Assembly (NCBI RefSeq): GCF_019468565.1
Contig: NZ_CP080521.1
Location: 10,068,710 to 10,132,709 of the forward strand
DNA length: 64,000 bases
From: Pseudonocardia sp. DSM 110487
GTDB lineage: Bacteria; Actinomycetota; Actinomycetes; Mycobacteriales; Pseudonocardiaceae
Reading direction: 5' to 3'
Below the pieces are notes generated by a model. That model worked only from the letters and a program-made list of their open reading frames with translations, had not been told where the DNA came from and did no database searches. The position numbers and the translations under genes were made by a program. Below, piece after piece: positions 51,221-60,346 of this stretch (the stretch's first letter is position 1; every line of letters begins with the position of its first letter).

Positions 51221-51547
51221 ATGGCCAACACCGTTGAGGTTACCGACGCCTCGTTCGAGAGCGCCGTCCTCAAGAGCGACAAGCCCGTCGTGGTCGACTT
51301 CTGGGCAACGTGGTGCGGGCCGTGCAAGATGGTCGCGCCCGTGCTCGACGAGATCGCGGGGGAGAACAAGGACAAGCTCACCATCGCGAAGCTGGACATC
51401 GACGCCAACCCGGCCACCGCACGCGACTACCAGGTGATGTCCATCCCCACGATGATCGTGTTCAAGGACGGCAAGCCCGTGAAGCAGATCGTCGGCGCCA
51501 AGCCGAAGGCCGCTCTGCTCTCCGACCTGTCCGATTACCTGGCCTGA
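51221..51547 (+). CDS. trxA: Thioredoxin
   Basis: Small disulfide reductase of 108 residues; active site W31-C32-G-P-C35 in DFWATWCGPCKM, cis-proline in SIPTMIVFKDGK. ATG at 51221 has GGAAACGGAG upstream. Directly before it GTTTCC-AG-GGAAAC (51199-51212) could fold over the ribosome site. Reduced by TrxB encoded just upstream. Confidence 0.97.
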   Translation: MANTVEVTDASFESAVLKSDKPVVVDFWATWCGPCKMVAPVLDEIAGENKDKLTIAKLDIDANPATARDYQVMSIPTMIVFKDGKPVKQIVGAKPKAALLSDLSDYLA

Positions 51548-51561
51548 CGCGCTCAGACCGC

Positions 51562-51602
51562 GTGCCCCGCTCCCGTTCGCCGGGGGCGGGGCACAGGTTT
51601 TA
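51562..51602 (+). terminator. Terminator of trxB-trxA
   Basis: Inverted repeat with 13-base arms (GTGCCCCGCTCCC and GGGGGCGGGGCAC, one wobble), loop GTTCGCC, followed by AGGTTTTATC with a short T-run. One of the clearest intrinsic terminators in the window. Confidence 0.85.
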
Positions 51603-51733
51603 TCACGACACGAACACGTCCGGACACGGCCCGCTGTCCGCGCAACCGCGGGCGGCAGGGCAGAATGGTCGGCGGCCCGGATCGGGGGCGGGCGGTCCGA
51701 GAACGGGAAGCCACGACAGCGAGCGAGGGGTGC

Positions 51734-52894
51734 ATGCAGCTGCTGCGCCGAGGTGACAGCGGTCCGGGAGTCGTCGAGATCCGGTCCACGCTGCGACGGT
51801 TCGGCCTGCTGCCCGCGGCCGCCGTCGACGAGGTCCACGAGGACGTCTTCGACGCCGATGCGGAGCAGGCGGTCCGCGCGTTCCAGCAACAGCGGGGTCT
51901 CATCACCGACGGGATCGTCGGGCCGGCCACCTACCGCGCGCTGCGCGAGGCCGGCTGGCAGCTGGGTGACCGGATGCTCGCCCTCATGATCTCCGCCCCG
52001 ATGAGCGGCGACGATGTGGTCGCGCTGCAGGAGCGCCTCCTCGAACTCGGCTACGATCCGGGCCGTGCGGGCGGGGTGTTCGACGAGCAGACCGAGGCCG
52101 CGCTGAGGAAGTTCCAGCGCGAGTACGGGCTCGTCCCCGACGGGCTGTGCGGCCCGGCCACCCTCCGATCCCTGCGCCAGCTCGGCCGGAAGGTCACCGG
52201 CGGCCGTCCGGCGCTCCTGCGCGAGCAAGAGCTGCTGCGCCAGGCCGGTCCCCGGTTGCGCGGCAAGCGGATCGTCGTCGATCCGGGACACGGGGGCCCC
52301 GACCGCGGCGTCGTCGTCGCGGGTGTGGCCGAGGCCGACATCGTCTGGGATCTGGCGCGCAGGCTCGTCGGCCGGATGACCGCTACCGGGATGGACGCCA
52401 TGCTCTCGCGGCAGGAGGACACCTGCCCCACCGAGACCGAGCGGGCCGCGTTCGCCAATCACGCGGGCGCCGACCTCGTGCTGTCACTGCACACCGACGC
52501 CAACCGCAGCATGCACGCGCAGGGCCTGGCCACGTTCCACTTCGGCAACGGTTCCGGCGCCACCTCGACGGTCGGAGAGGCGCTCGCGGGCTTCATCCAG
52601 CGCGAGCTGCTCACTCGCACCGGCATGCAGGACTGCCGCACCCAGGCGCGCACGTGGGAACTGCTGCGGCTCACCAGGATGCCCACGGTCCGCGTGGAGA
52701 TCGGCTACCTCACCCACATCGGCGACCGGCGTCGGCTCCTCGACCCGGCGTTCCGCGACGTGGTCGCGGAAGGCATCCTCGTGGCGGTCAAGCGGCTGTA
52801 TCTGCTCGGCCAGGACGACCAGCCGACCGGAACGTTCACTTTCTCCGATGTACTCGCGCGCGAACTCGAGCGCGGCGGGGCCCAGGCGATCTGA
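51734..52894 (+). CDS. cwlM: N-acetylmuramoyl-L-alanine amidase homologue CwlM
   Basis: Protein of 386 residues: two peptidoglycan-binding repeats (about 5-70 and 88-150; ITDGIVGPATYRAL and VPDGLCGPATLRSL) and an Amidase_3 domain (about 178-350). The zinc and catalytic residues appear retained: H186 (DPGHGGPD), E200, H253 (LSLHTDAN) and E322 (VEIGYLTH). There is no signal peptide, and the mycobacterial homologue is cytoplasmic and activates MurA when phosphorylated by PknB on a C-terminal threonine; T365, T367 and T369 in PTGTFTFSD are the equivalent candidates. ATG at 51734. Confidence 0.88.
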   Translation: MQLLRRGDSGPGVVEIRSTLRRFGLLPAAAVDEVHEDVFDADAEQAVRAFQQQRGLITDGIVGPATYRALREAGWQLGDRMLALMISAPMSGDDVVALQERLLELGYDPGRAGGVFDEQTEAALRKFQREYGLVPDGLCGPATLRSLRQLGRKVTGGRPALLREQELLRQAGPRLRGKRIVVDPGHGGPDRGVVVAGVAEADIVWDLARRLVGRMTATGMDAMLSRQEDTCPTETERAAFANHAGADLVLSLHTDANRSMHAQGLATFHFGNGSGATSTVGEALAGFIQRELLTRTGMQDCRTQARTWELLRLTRMPTVRVEIGYLTHIGDRRRLLDPAFRDVVAEGILVAVKRLYLLGQDDQPTGTFTFSDVLARELERGGAQAI

Positions 52895-52949
52895 GAGACG
52901 ATCACCATCGGGGTCGCGCCCATCGGGTTCGACCGGTCCTGGCAGGCCC

Positions 52950-53654
52950 TCAGTGAGGCGTACAGAGCGCCCTGAACTGGCCGCTGACGGTCGCTCCGGA
53001 CCGGGTGGGTATCGAACGGAGGGGGTCCGACCGAACGCCGCTGGCCTGCTGCATCGGAATGGTGATCGTGCCGAGCAACTGCTCCAGCGCCGCCTCCACG
53101 TCTTCCTTCCACGTCATCGCGGAGCGGAGCTCCATGCGCAGGCGCGGGAAGCGCGGGTGCGGCCGGATGGTCTTGAAGCCGACCCCGCGGAGGAAGTCGG
53201 CGGGGATGAGACAACCCGGCTCGATGCCGGGCCGCTGCTCACCGAACACCTCGATGGCCTTGACGCCGCGCCGGGTGAGGTCGCGCACGACTGCCTGGGC
53301 GAGCATGCGGCCGAGCCCTTCGCCCGAGAACTCGGGCAATACCTGCATCGTGGTGAGCAGGACGGCGTCGGCGGACACGGGACCGGTGGGCATCTCGGCC
53401 GCCCGTGGCACCGCCGACGGGGGCGCGTAGATCACATAGCCCGCGGGCGCTCCGGCCATGTAGACGACACGGCCGCACGATCCCCACTCGAGCAACACCT
53501 CGGAGACCCACGCCTCCTTCTCCAGCTCAGTGGAGCCGAAGTCAGCCGCCTGCTTGCCGAGATGCTCGGACAGCTCCCAGAAGACGCACCGCCTGCACCG
53601 TTTGGGCAGATCGTCCAGATTGTCCAGAGTAAGCGATGCCACGTGCCAGGACAA
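52950..53654 (-). CDS. GNAT-family acetyltransferase (Rv3916c-like)
   Basis: Protein of 234 residues. N-terminal LTLDNLDDLPKRCRRCVFWE with two cysteines, then ELEKEAWVSEVLLEWGSCGR, and the acetyl-CoA segment VLPEFSGEGLGRMLAQAVVR and FLRGVGFKTIRPHPRFPRL. I chose TTG at 53654, which has GGAGG five bases upstream and gives MSWHVASLTLDN, aligning with related starts; GTG at 53642 is the alternative. Conserved next to cwlM and parB in actinobacteria; the target is unknown. Confidence 0.85.
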   Translation of the reverse strand: MSWHVASLTLDNLDDLPKRCRRCVFWELSEHLGKQAADFGSTELEKEAWVSEVLLEWGSCGRVVYMAGAPAGYVIYAPPSAVPRAAEMPTGPVSADAVLLTTMQVLPEFSGEGLGRMLAQAVVRDLTRRGVKAIEVFGEQRPGIEPGCLIPADFLRGVGFKTIRPHPRFPRLRMELRSAMTWKEDVEAALEQLLGTITIPMQQASGVRSDPLRSIPTRSGATVSGQFRALCTPH

Positions 53655-53917
53655 ACCAACCTCCGGCGGCGAGGAGCCATCGCGAACACGGACATACGGC
53701 GCCGTTCGCCGCGCCGACCTCGAGAACCATAGATCGATCCAGCTTGGAACGACACCCCAGCTGCTGTGACCGGCGCCCCTACCACGACGATCGGTCGCAG
53801 GTTCCCCCGTTCCGGGTATCGGGAGGCGAGTGGCCTTCCTGACGACCGCGGCCGCGCCGGTGAACGCACCCCATAGACTCGGGCGCTCGAAGTCACAGAG
53901 GATCCGGGAGGTCCACC

Positions 53918-55273
53918 GTGCCGCATCCGGCCACGTCTCCATCGCCGTTCGACGCCGTGCCCGCAAGCGCAGGGTCGGCAGCGGCGGCGGACGCGCCGCG
54001 GCCGGAGCCCACGGAGCGGTTCGCCGCCCGTACCGCCGGTATGACGGCGTCGGAGATCCGCGCGCTGTTCGCCGTGGCGAGCCGACCCGAGGTGGTCTCG
54101 CTCGCCGGTGGTATGCCGAACCTCGCCGCCCTCCCGCTCGACGCACTCGCGGTGGAAGTTGCGGACCTGGTGCAGCGCGAGGGTCAGGTCGCACTGCAGT
54201 ACGGCTCCGCCCAAGGCGTGCCGGCGTTGCGGGACCAGATCTGCGAGGTGATGGCGCTCGAGGGGATCCGAGCCGACCCCGACGACGTCGTCGTCACCGT
54301 CGGTTCGCAGATGGCGCTCGACCTCGTGACGCGCATCTACTGCGATCCCGGCGACGTCGTGCTCGCCGAGGGGCCGTCGTACGTCGGCGCGCTCGGCAGC
54401 TTCGCCGCGTACCAGGCGCGCGTCGTGCACGTCGCGATGGACGAGCACGGCCTCGTCCCCGACCTGCTGCGCGGCGCGCTGCGGTCGCTCGCCACCGAGG
54501 GGATCACCCCGAAGTTCCTGTACACGATCCCGAACTTCCACAACCCGGCCGGCGCCACCCTCGCCGTCGAGCGGCGGGCCGAGGTGCTCGAGATCTGCGC
54601 GTCGTACGGCGTTGCGGTCGTCGAGGACAACCCGTACGGGCTCCTCGGGTTCAGCGGTCACACATATCCGGCGCTGCGATCCATGGACCGCGATGTGGTG
54701 TACCTCGGGTCGTTCTCGAAGACGTTCGCCTCCGGTCTGCGCGTGGGCTGGGCGCTCGTGCCGCCCGCGGTGCGCGACCGGCTCGTGCTCGCCGCGGAGT
54801 CGGCCTCGCTGTGCCCGCCGAGCTTCACGCAGATGCTCGTGTCGCGGTACCTCGGGGCGCACGACTGGCGTGCCCAGATCAAGACCTACACCGAGGCCTA
54901 CCGCGACCGGAGGGACGCCATGCTCGAGGCGCTCGCCGCGCACATGCCCGAGGGTTGCACGTGGAACGTGCCGGACGGCGGCTTCTACGTTTGGCTCACC
55001 GTGCCCGAGGGCGTCGACACGAAGGCGATGCTGCCGCGGGCGGTCACCGCGCGCGTCGCATACGCGTCCGGCACCGGCTTCTACGCCGACGGGTTCGGCA
55101 GCAGGCAGCTGCGGCTGTCCTACTGCTACCCGACGCCGGAGCGCATCATCGAAGGCGTGCGCCGGCTGGCCGCCGTGCTCGAGGCCGAGCTCGACGTCAT
55201 GCGCACCTTCGGCAGCTCGGCACGCCCCGCGCTCGGCAGCGGGCCGCAGGCGCCCAGCCCGCACACTCCCTGA
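53918..55273 (+). CDS. PLP-dependent aminotransferase (2-aminoadipate/LysN-like)
   Basis: Fold-type I aminotransferase of 451 residues, the stand-alone form of the domain found in MocR regulators. The PLP lysine is K268 (LGSFSKTFASGLRVGW); N209 (NFHNPAG), D237 and Y240 (VEDNPYG) contact the cofactor, and the C-terminal arginine is in LRLSYCYPTPE. A disordered Ala/Pro-rich region (1-32) precedes the fold. GTG at 53918 has GGGAGG upstream. Transcribed with the ATP-grasp gene that follows; substrate unknown. Confidence 0.88.
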   Translation: MPHPATSPSPFDAVPASAGSAAAADAPRPEPTERFAARTAGMTASEIRALFAVASRPEVVSLAGGMPNLAALPLDALAVEVADLVQREGQVALQYGSAQGVPALRDQICEVMALEGIRADPDDVVVTVGSQMALDLVTRIYCDPGDVVLAEGPSYVGALGSFAAYQARVVHVAMDEHGLVPDLLRGALRSLATEGITPKFLYTIPNFHNPAGATLAVERRAEVLEICASYGVAVVEDNPYGLLGFSGHTYPALRSMDRDVVYLGSFSKTFASGLRVGWALVPPAVRDRLVLAAESASLCPPSFTQMLVSRYLGAHDWRAQIKTYTEAYRDRRDAMLEALAAHMPEGCTWNVPDGGFYVWLTVPEGVDTKAMLPRAVTARVAYASGTGFYADGFGSRQLRLSYCYPTPERIIEGVRRLAAVLEAELDVMRTFGSSARPALGSGPQAPSPHTP

Positions 55274-55299
55274 TCGCATCGGTGCCGCAGAATGCGGCG

Positions 55300-56256
55300 G
55301 TGATCGAACGAACCGTGGCCGTGCTGGCCGGTGGGCTCTCCCACGAACGCGAGGTCTCCCTGCGGTCCGGCAGGCGACTCGCCACCGCGCTCCGCGCCGC
55401 CGGTTCCGACGTGCGTGAGTGGGACGTCGACGGTTCGCTCGTGACGCGGCTGCGCAGCGATCCGCCGGACGCGGTCGCCATCGCACTGCACGGGGGAGAG
55501 GGCGAGAACGGGTCGGTGCAGGCCGTCCTCGAGCTGCTCGACGTCCCGTTCGTCGGCACGCCGGCACAGGCGTGTCGGCGAGCGTGGGACAAGCCGACGG
55601 CGAAGGCGGAGCTCGCGGGTGCGGGGCTCGACACGCCGGACTGGGTGGCGCTGCCACACGCCGCATTCCGCGCGCTCGGCGCGCAGGCAGTTCTCGACGC
55701 GATGGTCGACCGCCTCGGCCTCCCGCTGATGGTGAAGCCCGACCAGGGCGGGTCCGCGCTGGGCGCTCAAGTCGTCACGGCGCGGTCCGAGCTTCCCGCG
55801 GCGATGGTCAGCTGCCTCGCCTACTCGGACACCGTGTTGGCGGAGCGCTTCGTCCGCGGCACGGAGGTCGCGGTCACGGTCGTCGACGACGGTGCGGGAC
55901 TCCGTGCGCTGCCCGCCGTTGAGATCGACGTCAGGGGCGGCGTCTACGACTACACCGCCCGCTACACGCCCGGCGCCGTCTCCTTCCACTGCCCGGCCCG
56001 GTTGGACGACGCCAGCCTCGCCCGCCTCGAGGAGACGGCGCTCACCGCGCATCGCCTGCTCGGCCTTCGCGACGTGTCCCGGACCGACGCTGTGGTCGAC
56101 TCCGATGGGCGGATCCAGGTGCTCGAGGTGAACGTGTCGCCGGGGATCACCGAGACGTCGCTGCTACCGCTGTCCGTCCGCGCCGCGGGGATGAAGCTGG
56201 GCGAGCTCTACTCGGCGCTCGTGGAGCGTGCGATCGCCCGTTCCCGTTTCACGTGA
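55300..56256 (+). CDS. D-Ala-D-Ala ligase-like ATP-grasp protein
   Basis: ATP-grasp ligase of about 318 residues with the D-alanine-D-alanine ligase pattern: VAVLAGGLSHEREVSLRSGR, then VAIALHGGEGENGSVQAVLE, PLMVKPDQGGSALGAQVV and VLEVNVSPGITETSLLPLSV. It lacks some spacing of canonical Ddl and may be a paralogue joining other amino acids. Start is uncertain: GTG at 55300 or 55282. It lies 26 bases after the aminotransferase, suggesting a shared pathway. The stop codon TGA is part of a parS site (56245-56260). Confidence 0.78.
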   Translation: MIERTVAVLAGGLSHEREVSLRSGRRLATALRAAGSDVREWDVDGSLVTRLRSDPPDAVAIALHGGEGENGSVQAVLELLDVPFVGTPAQACRRAWDKPTAKAELAGAGLDTPDWVALPHAAFRALGAQAVLDAMVDRLGLPLMVKPDQGGSALGAQVVTARSELPAAMVSCLAYSDTVLAERFVRGTEVAVTVVDDGAGLRALPAVEIDVRGGVYDYTARYTPGAVSFHCPARLDDASLARLEETALTAHRLLGLRDVSRTDAVVDSDGRIQVLEVNVSPGITETSLLPLSVRAAGMKLGELYSALVERAIARSRFT

Positions 56257-56260
56257 AACA
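56245..56260. promoter_or_regulatory. parS site 1 (one mismatch), overlapping the ligase stop codon
   Basis: CGTTTCACGTGAAACA differs from the ParB-binding consensus TGTTTCACGTGAAACA only in the first base. It contains the TGA stop of the ATP-grasp gene and is the first of three sites within 83 bases. Confidence 0.9.
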
Positions 56261-56279
56261 CCGGCTCCGGCGGCGCCCC

Positions 56280-56294
56280 TGTTCACGTGAAACA
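56280..56294. promoter_or_regulatory. Degenerate parS-like site 2
   Basis: TGTTCACGTGAAACA is the parS consensus with one T missing from the left arm (15 bases). It lies between two good sites; binding strength is uncertain. Confidence 0.6.
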
Positions 56295-56311
56295 CGACGC
56301 CCGCGCACCGC

Positions 56312-56327
56312 TGTTTCACGTGAAACA
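56312..56327. promoter_or_regulatory. parS site 3 (perfect)
   Basis: TGTTTCACGTGAAACA, perfect 16-base palindrome, in the gap between the ATP-grasp and nitroreductase genes. Nucleation site for ParB spreading near the origin. Confidence 0.95.
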
Positions 56328-56368
56328 CGCCCCCGTCACCTGTCCTCGTCCCCATTCGTCAGTTGGTC

Positions 56369-57034
56369 GTGGACGTCTACGAAGCAGTCGCGAGCAGGCG
56401 CGCCGTGCGCGGGTTCACGGATGAGCTCGTACCGAGGACGGTGCTCGAGCGCGTGCTGTCGGCGGCGAGCCGAGCCCCGTCCGGAGCGAACCTCCAGCCT
56501 TGGCGGGTCTACGTCGTCGACGGCGCACCGCTGGCCGAGCTCAAGCGGAGGACGGCTGGGCGGGTAGCCGCCGGCGACACCGGGGACGAACGGGAGTACG
56601 AGATGTATCCGTGCGACCTGGCTCCGCCCTACCGTCGCCGCCGGACCGCTGCCGCTGCTCAACGCTTCACCGCGCTCGGGATCGCCCGTGAGGACGGGCG
56701 AGCACGCGAGCAGGCCGTCGCCGGCAACTGGGACTGCTTCGGCGCGCCCGCAGCCCTGTTCTGCTACATCCACCGCGAGATGGGTCCGCCCCAGTGGGCC
56801 GACGTCGGAATGTACCTGCAGACCGCCATGCTCCTGCTTCGCGACGAGGGACTGCACAGCTGCCCACAGATGGCGTGGTCCGTCTACCACCGAACCGTGG
56901 CTGAGATCGTCGGCCCGCAGGACGACCTCATCCTGTTCTGCGGCGTGTCTATCGGGTTCGAGGACACCGCTGCTGGGTCCGTCCGCATTCACCGCGCACC
57001 GGTCGAGGAGACCGTCACTTTCGTCGACGGCTAG
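56369..57034 (+). CDS. Nitroreductase family protein
   Basis: FMN-dependent oxidoreductase of 221 residues. FMN-binding residues are visible in EAVASRRAVRGF (the R-R-x-x-R segment) and SRAPSGANLQPWRVYVVDG; the dimer core is QWADVGMYLQTAMLLLRDEG and the C-terminal glycine segment FCGVSIGFED. GTG at 56369 is used; TTG at 56363 is possible. It starts 42 bases after parS site 3. Members reduce nitro or quinone compounds, or act on flavins; no substrate is indicated. Confidence 0.87.
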   Translation: MDVYEAVASRRAVRGFTDELVPRTVLERVLSAASRAPSGANLQPWRVYVVDGAPLAELKRRTAGRVAAGDTGDEREYEMYPCDLAPPYRRRRTAAAAQRFTALGIAREDGRAREQAVAGNWDCFGAPAALFCYIHREMGPPQWADVGMYLQTAMLLLRDEGLHSCPQMAWSVYHRTVAEIVGPQDDLILFCGVSIGFEDTAAGSVRIHRAPVEETVTFVDG

Positions 57035-57271
57035 ATGTCGCGACTCAGGACGTTGTTGACAGTGGTTGACGAGCCGGTTCACCAAGCCCGGTGCCCCTAG
57101 ATCAACGGACAGCCGAATGGCTCACCGGACCCTGCTGACCGACTTCGCGTAGGTGGCTGGTGTCTTTCGCGTGGCGGTCCGGCCTCCGGTGGCGGTCTTC
57201 GGTAGGGCCGACGAACATGATCAAGGCTCGGCGCGAAACGGGCGGAACCGGCCGGGACGCCGCTGGCGCCG

Positions 57272-57332
57272 TGATCACCAGAAGTGGTGCCAGAGCGACA
57301 GATCTGACGCTTTGGCACCACTCCTGCCGATC
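57272..57332. repeat. Long palindromic repeat A
   Basis: Imperfect palindrome of 61 bases centred on CAGATCTG (centre 57302). The arms match at about 22 of 28 positions; AGTGGTGCCAGAGCG on the left pairs with CGCTTTGGCACCACT on the right. The same unit recurs in repeat B starting 12 bases later. Confidence 0.75.
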
Positions 57333-57343
57333 ATGCGAACCTT

Positions 57344-57404
57344 CATCACCCCGAGTGGTGTGGGGACGACAGATCTGTCGTCCCGCAACCACTTCCGACG
57401 ATCA
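57344..57404. repeat. Long palindromic repeat B
   Basis: Second palindrome, centred on GACGACAGATCTGTCGTC (perfect 18-base core, 57365-57382), with outer arms CCGAGTGGTGTGGG and CCGCAACCACTTCCG. Each half shares the GATCA-like outer end, the AGTGGTG block and the CAGATCTG centre with repeat A, so four copies of one unit of about 35 bases are present as two inverted pairs. Confidence 0.75.
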
Positions 57405-57449
57405 CGAGCCTCTGGCGGACGCGGGGGCCGACGCCGGCCGCCGCGGAGG

Positions 57450-57680
57450 CTGCCCACGCACCGAACCGGGTCGAGGTCGGGGTCCAGGGCGTGCAGGTGC
57501 CAGCGCAGCTGGTTGATCATCTGGGTGCGCCACTTGACCAAACTGCTCGCGCCGGTCGGTCAGCAGCCGCAGATCGGCCGCCACGTCATCCAGGTGCGCG
57601 GCCGGCAGGTCCGGCTCGCGCAGCGCGGCTCGGACACACCTCAGTCGAGGGACGGCGTCTTGCCCACGCTTCTATCAAGT
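57450..57680 (-). pseudogene. IS110-family transposase remnant, frameshifted
   Basis: On the minus strand one frame reads VRAALREPDLPAAHLDDVAA, then DLRLLTDRREQ, and after a one-base shift the next frame continues LVKWRTQMINQLRWHLHALD PDLDP. Both parts are consecutive pieces of the helical region of IS110-type transposases. No catalytic DEDD end or terminal core is left, and a stop lies upstream, so the gene is dead. Confidence 0.75.
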
Positions 57681-58197
57681 CAGGCCAGCCGGCCCGAACC
57701 CTGACCACGCTGGACAGTTCTTCGGCAAGCCAACCAACGGTGGCAGCGCCTTTAAAGTCACCACGTGATCAAGGCCGAACCCTAGCCACTGATGATCAGC
57801 GGCAGCCTCCACCCTGACACTGAGGCGCTCTTGAGCTGGGAGGGGCGGCCCCGCACCATGCGCGGCGCCGTCAGGAGGCCGGTTCAGGTCCAGGACACCA
57901 ACCACCGAAAGCCACCAGCCACCTAGGCCGACCCCTGGCTGTCCAACCACGAGTGGACTCGCCGCATCGGACGACTGGGTCGTGCACTGCAACACTCGAC
58001 GCGCCCACTCCGCCCTCGCCGGCCGCCCCCTGATCACCCGACTCGCCGCGTGACCGTCAACGTCCCGGGTCGGTACAGCTGGAACGGCCGTAGATCGTCA
58101 CTGCCGTGGCGACCGGTTTCGCGCCGACTGTAGTAGCGGGACCAGCTGCGAACAGGCCGCGTTCGAGGAGGCCGTGCCACGGCCCCACCACCGCCGC

Positions 58198-58213
58198 TGT
58201 TTCACGTGAAACA
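58198..58213. promoter_or_regulatory. parS site 4 (perfect)
   Basis: TGTTTCACGTGAAACA, perfect, 115 bases downstream of the parB stop in the gene-poor region. Confidence 0.95.
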
Positions 58214-58327
58214 TTGCCCTTCCCACCACCACCCCAGCACACCTCGACGAGGCCGTCAGTGGCCGTCTCAGGGCGCCCTGAGAGCGCCGCTGACAGTCGG
58301 GAAGCGGCTGGCCGACCCCGGGGAGGG

Positions 58328-59389
<1,062 letters not shown>

Positions 59390-59395
59390 GTGCGG

Positions 59396-60346
59396 TTACC
59401 GCCCGTCTCGGTCAGGCGGTACGGGCATCTCCGCACCACGTTCGGCGATCTCGCGGGCCGCGTCGACATAGCTCATCGCGCCGCGTGAGCCCGGATCGTA
59501 GGCCAGCACGGTCTGGCTGTAGCCGGGGGCTTCAGAGACCTTCACGCTGCGCGGGATCACGGTGCGCAGCACCGTCGAGCCGAAGTGTTCGCGGACCTCA
59601 TTGGTGACCTGGTCGGCCAGCTTCGTGCGTCCGTCGTACATCGTGAGCAGAATCGTCGAGACGTCCAGGCTCGTGTTGAGGTGAGCACGCACGAGATCGA
59701 TGTTGCTCAGCAGCTGGCCGAGGCCCTCCAGCGCGTAGTACTCGCATTGGATCGGAATCAGCACCTCGTGGGCCGCGACGAGCGCGTTGACGGTGAGCAG
59801 CCCCAGCGACGGCGGGCAGTCGACGAAGACGTAATCCACACCGAGCTCGTCGAGCGCCTCTGAGGAAAGAGCCTGCCGGAGCCGGTTCTCCCGGGCCACC
59901 ATGCTGACGAGCTCGATCTCCGCGCCGGCCAGGTCGATCGTGGCCGGGATGCACAGCAGGTTCGGCGACGCCGTGCTCTCGGCGGCCGCCTCCGCCAGCC
60001 GGATCTCACCCAGCAGTGCCTCGTACACCGACGGCGTGCCCAGTCGGTGCTCCACGCCGAGGGCGGTGCTGGCGTTGCCCTGCGGGTCGAGGTCGATCAC
60101 GAGCACCCGGATGCCGTGCATCGCCAGCGCGGCCGCAAGGTTGACCGTGCTGGTGGTCTTCCCGACGCCGCCCTTCTGGTTGGCGACGGTCAGCACTCGC
60201 CGATGGGACGGGCGGGGCATCTGGTAACGGTCCGGGTGCAGCACGCGCGCCGCCCGCGCGGCTTCCTCCGCGATCGGAGTCCACCCGGGTGTTTCACGTG
60301 AAACATGGTCAGGGGAGATCTCGTACTGGGACACCTTGAACGTCAC
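59396..60346 (-). CDS. parA: Chromosome partitioning ATPase ParA (Soj)
   Basis: Deviant-Walker ATPase of 316 residues that moves ParB-bound origins. K58-G-G-V-G-K-T-T65 carries the signature lysine; LVIDLDPQGNASTALG and FVDCPPSLGLLTVNAL follow. GTG at 60346 overlaps the rsmG stop by four bases. The first 49 residues are an extension before the fold and include HVSRET (14-19), which is simply the translation of a parS site (60290-60305) inside the gene. Confidence 0.95.
   Translation of the reverse strand: MTFKVSQYEISPDHVSRETPGWTPIAEEAARAARVLHPDRYQMPRPSHRRVLTVANQKGGVGKTTSTVNLAAALAMHGIRVLVIDLDPQGNASTALGVEHRLGTPSVYEALLGEIRLAEAAAESTASPNLLCIPATIDLAGAEIELVSMVARENRLRQALSSEALDELGVDYVFVDCPPSLGLLTVNALVAAHEVLIPIQCEYYALEGLGQLLSNIDLVRAHLNTSLDVSTILLTMYDGRTKLADQVTNEVREHFGSTVLRTVIPRSVKVSEAPGYSQTVLAYDPGSRGAMSYVDAAREIAERGAEMPVPPDRDGR
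60290..60305. promoter_or_regulatory. parS site 5 (perfect), inside parA
   Basis: TGTTTCACGTGAAACA, perfect, within the parA coding sequence, where it is translated V-S-R-E-T. An intragenic parS here is common in actinobacteria and may let ParB repress its own operon. Confidence 0.95.

Larger units (their letters stand above)
57035..58327. other. Gene-poor region with mobile-element remnants
   Basis: Nearly 1.3 kb between the nitroreductase and parB contains no intact gene I can support. It holds two long related palindromes (57272-57404), an IS110-type transposase remnant (57450-57680, minus strand), about 500 bases of unrecognised sequence with several stop codons in each frame, and a perfect parS site. 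This break in the otherwise dense origin block looks like an old insertion hotspot. Confidence 0.65.

Noticed and set aside
57675..58037. Minus-strand frame of 120 residues in the gene-poor region
   Set aside because: No recognisable domain, unusual composition and no ribosome site; it overlaps the decayed IS110 segment and is probably not a gene.
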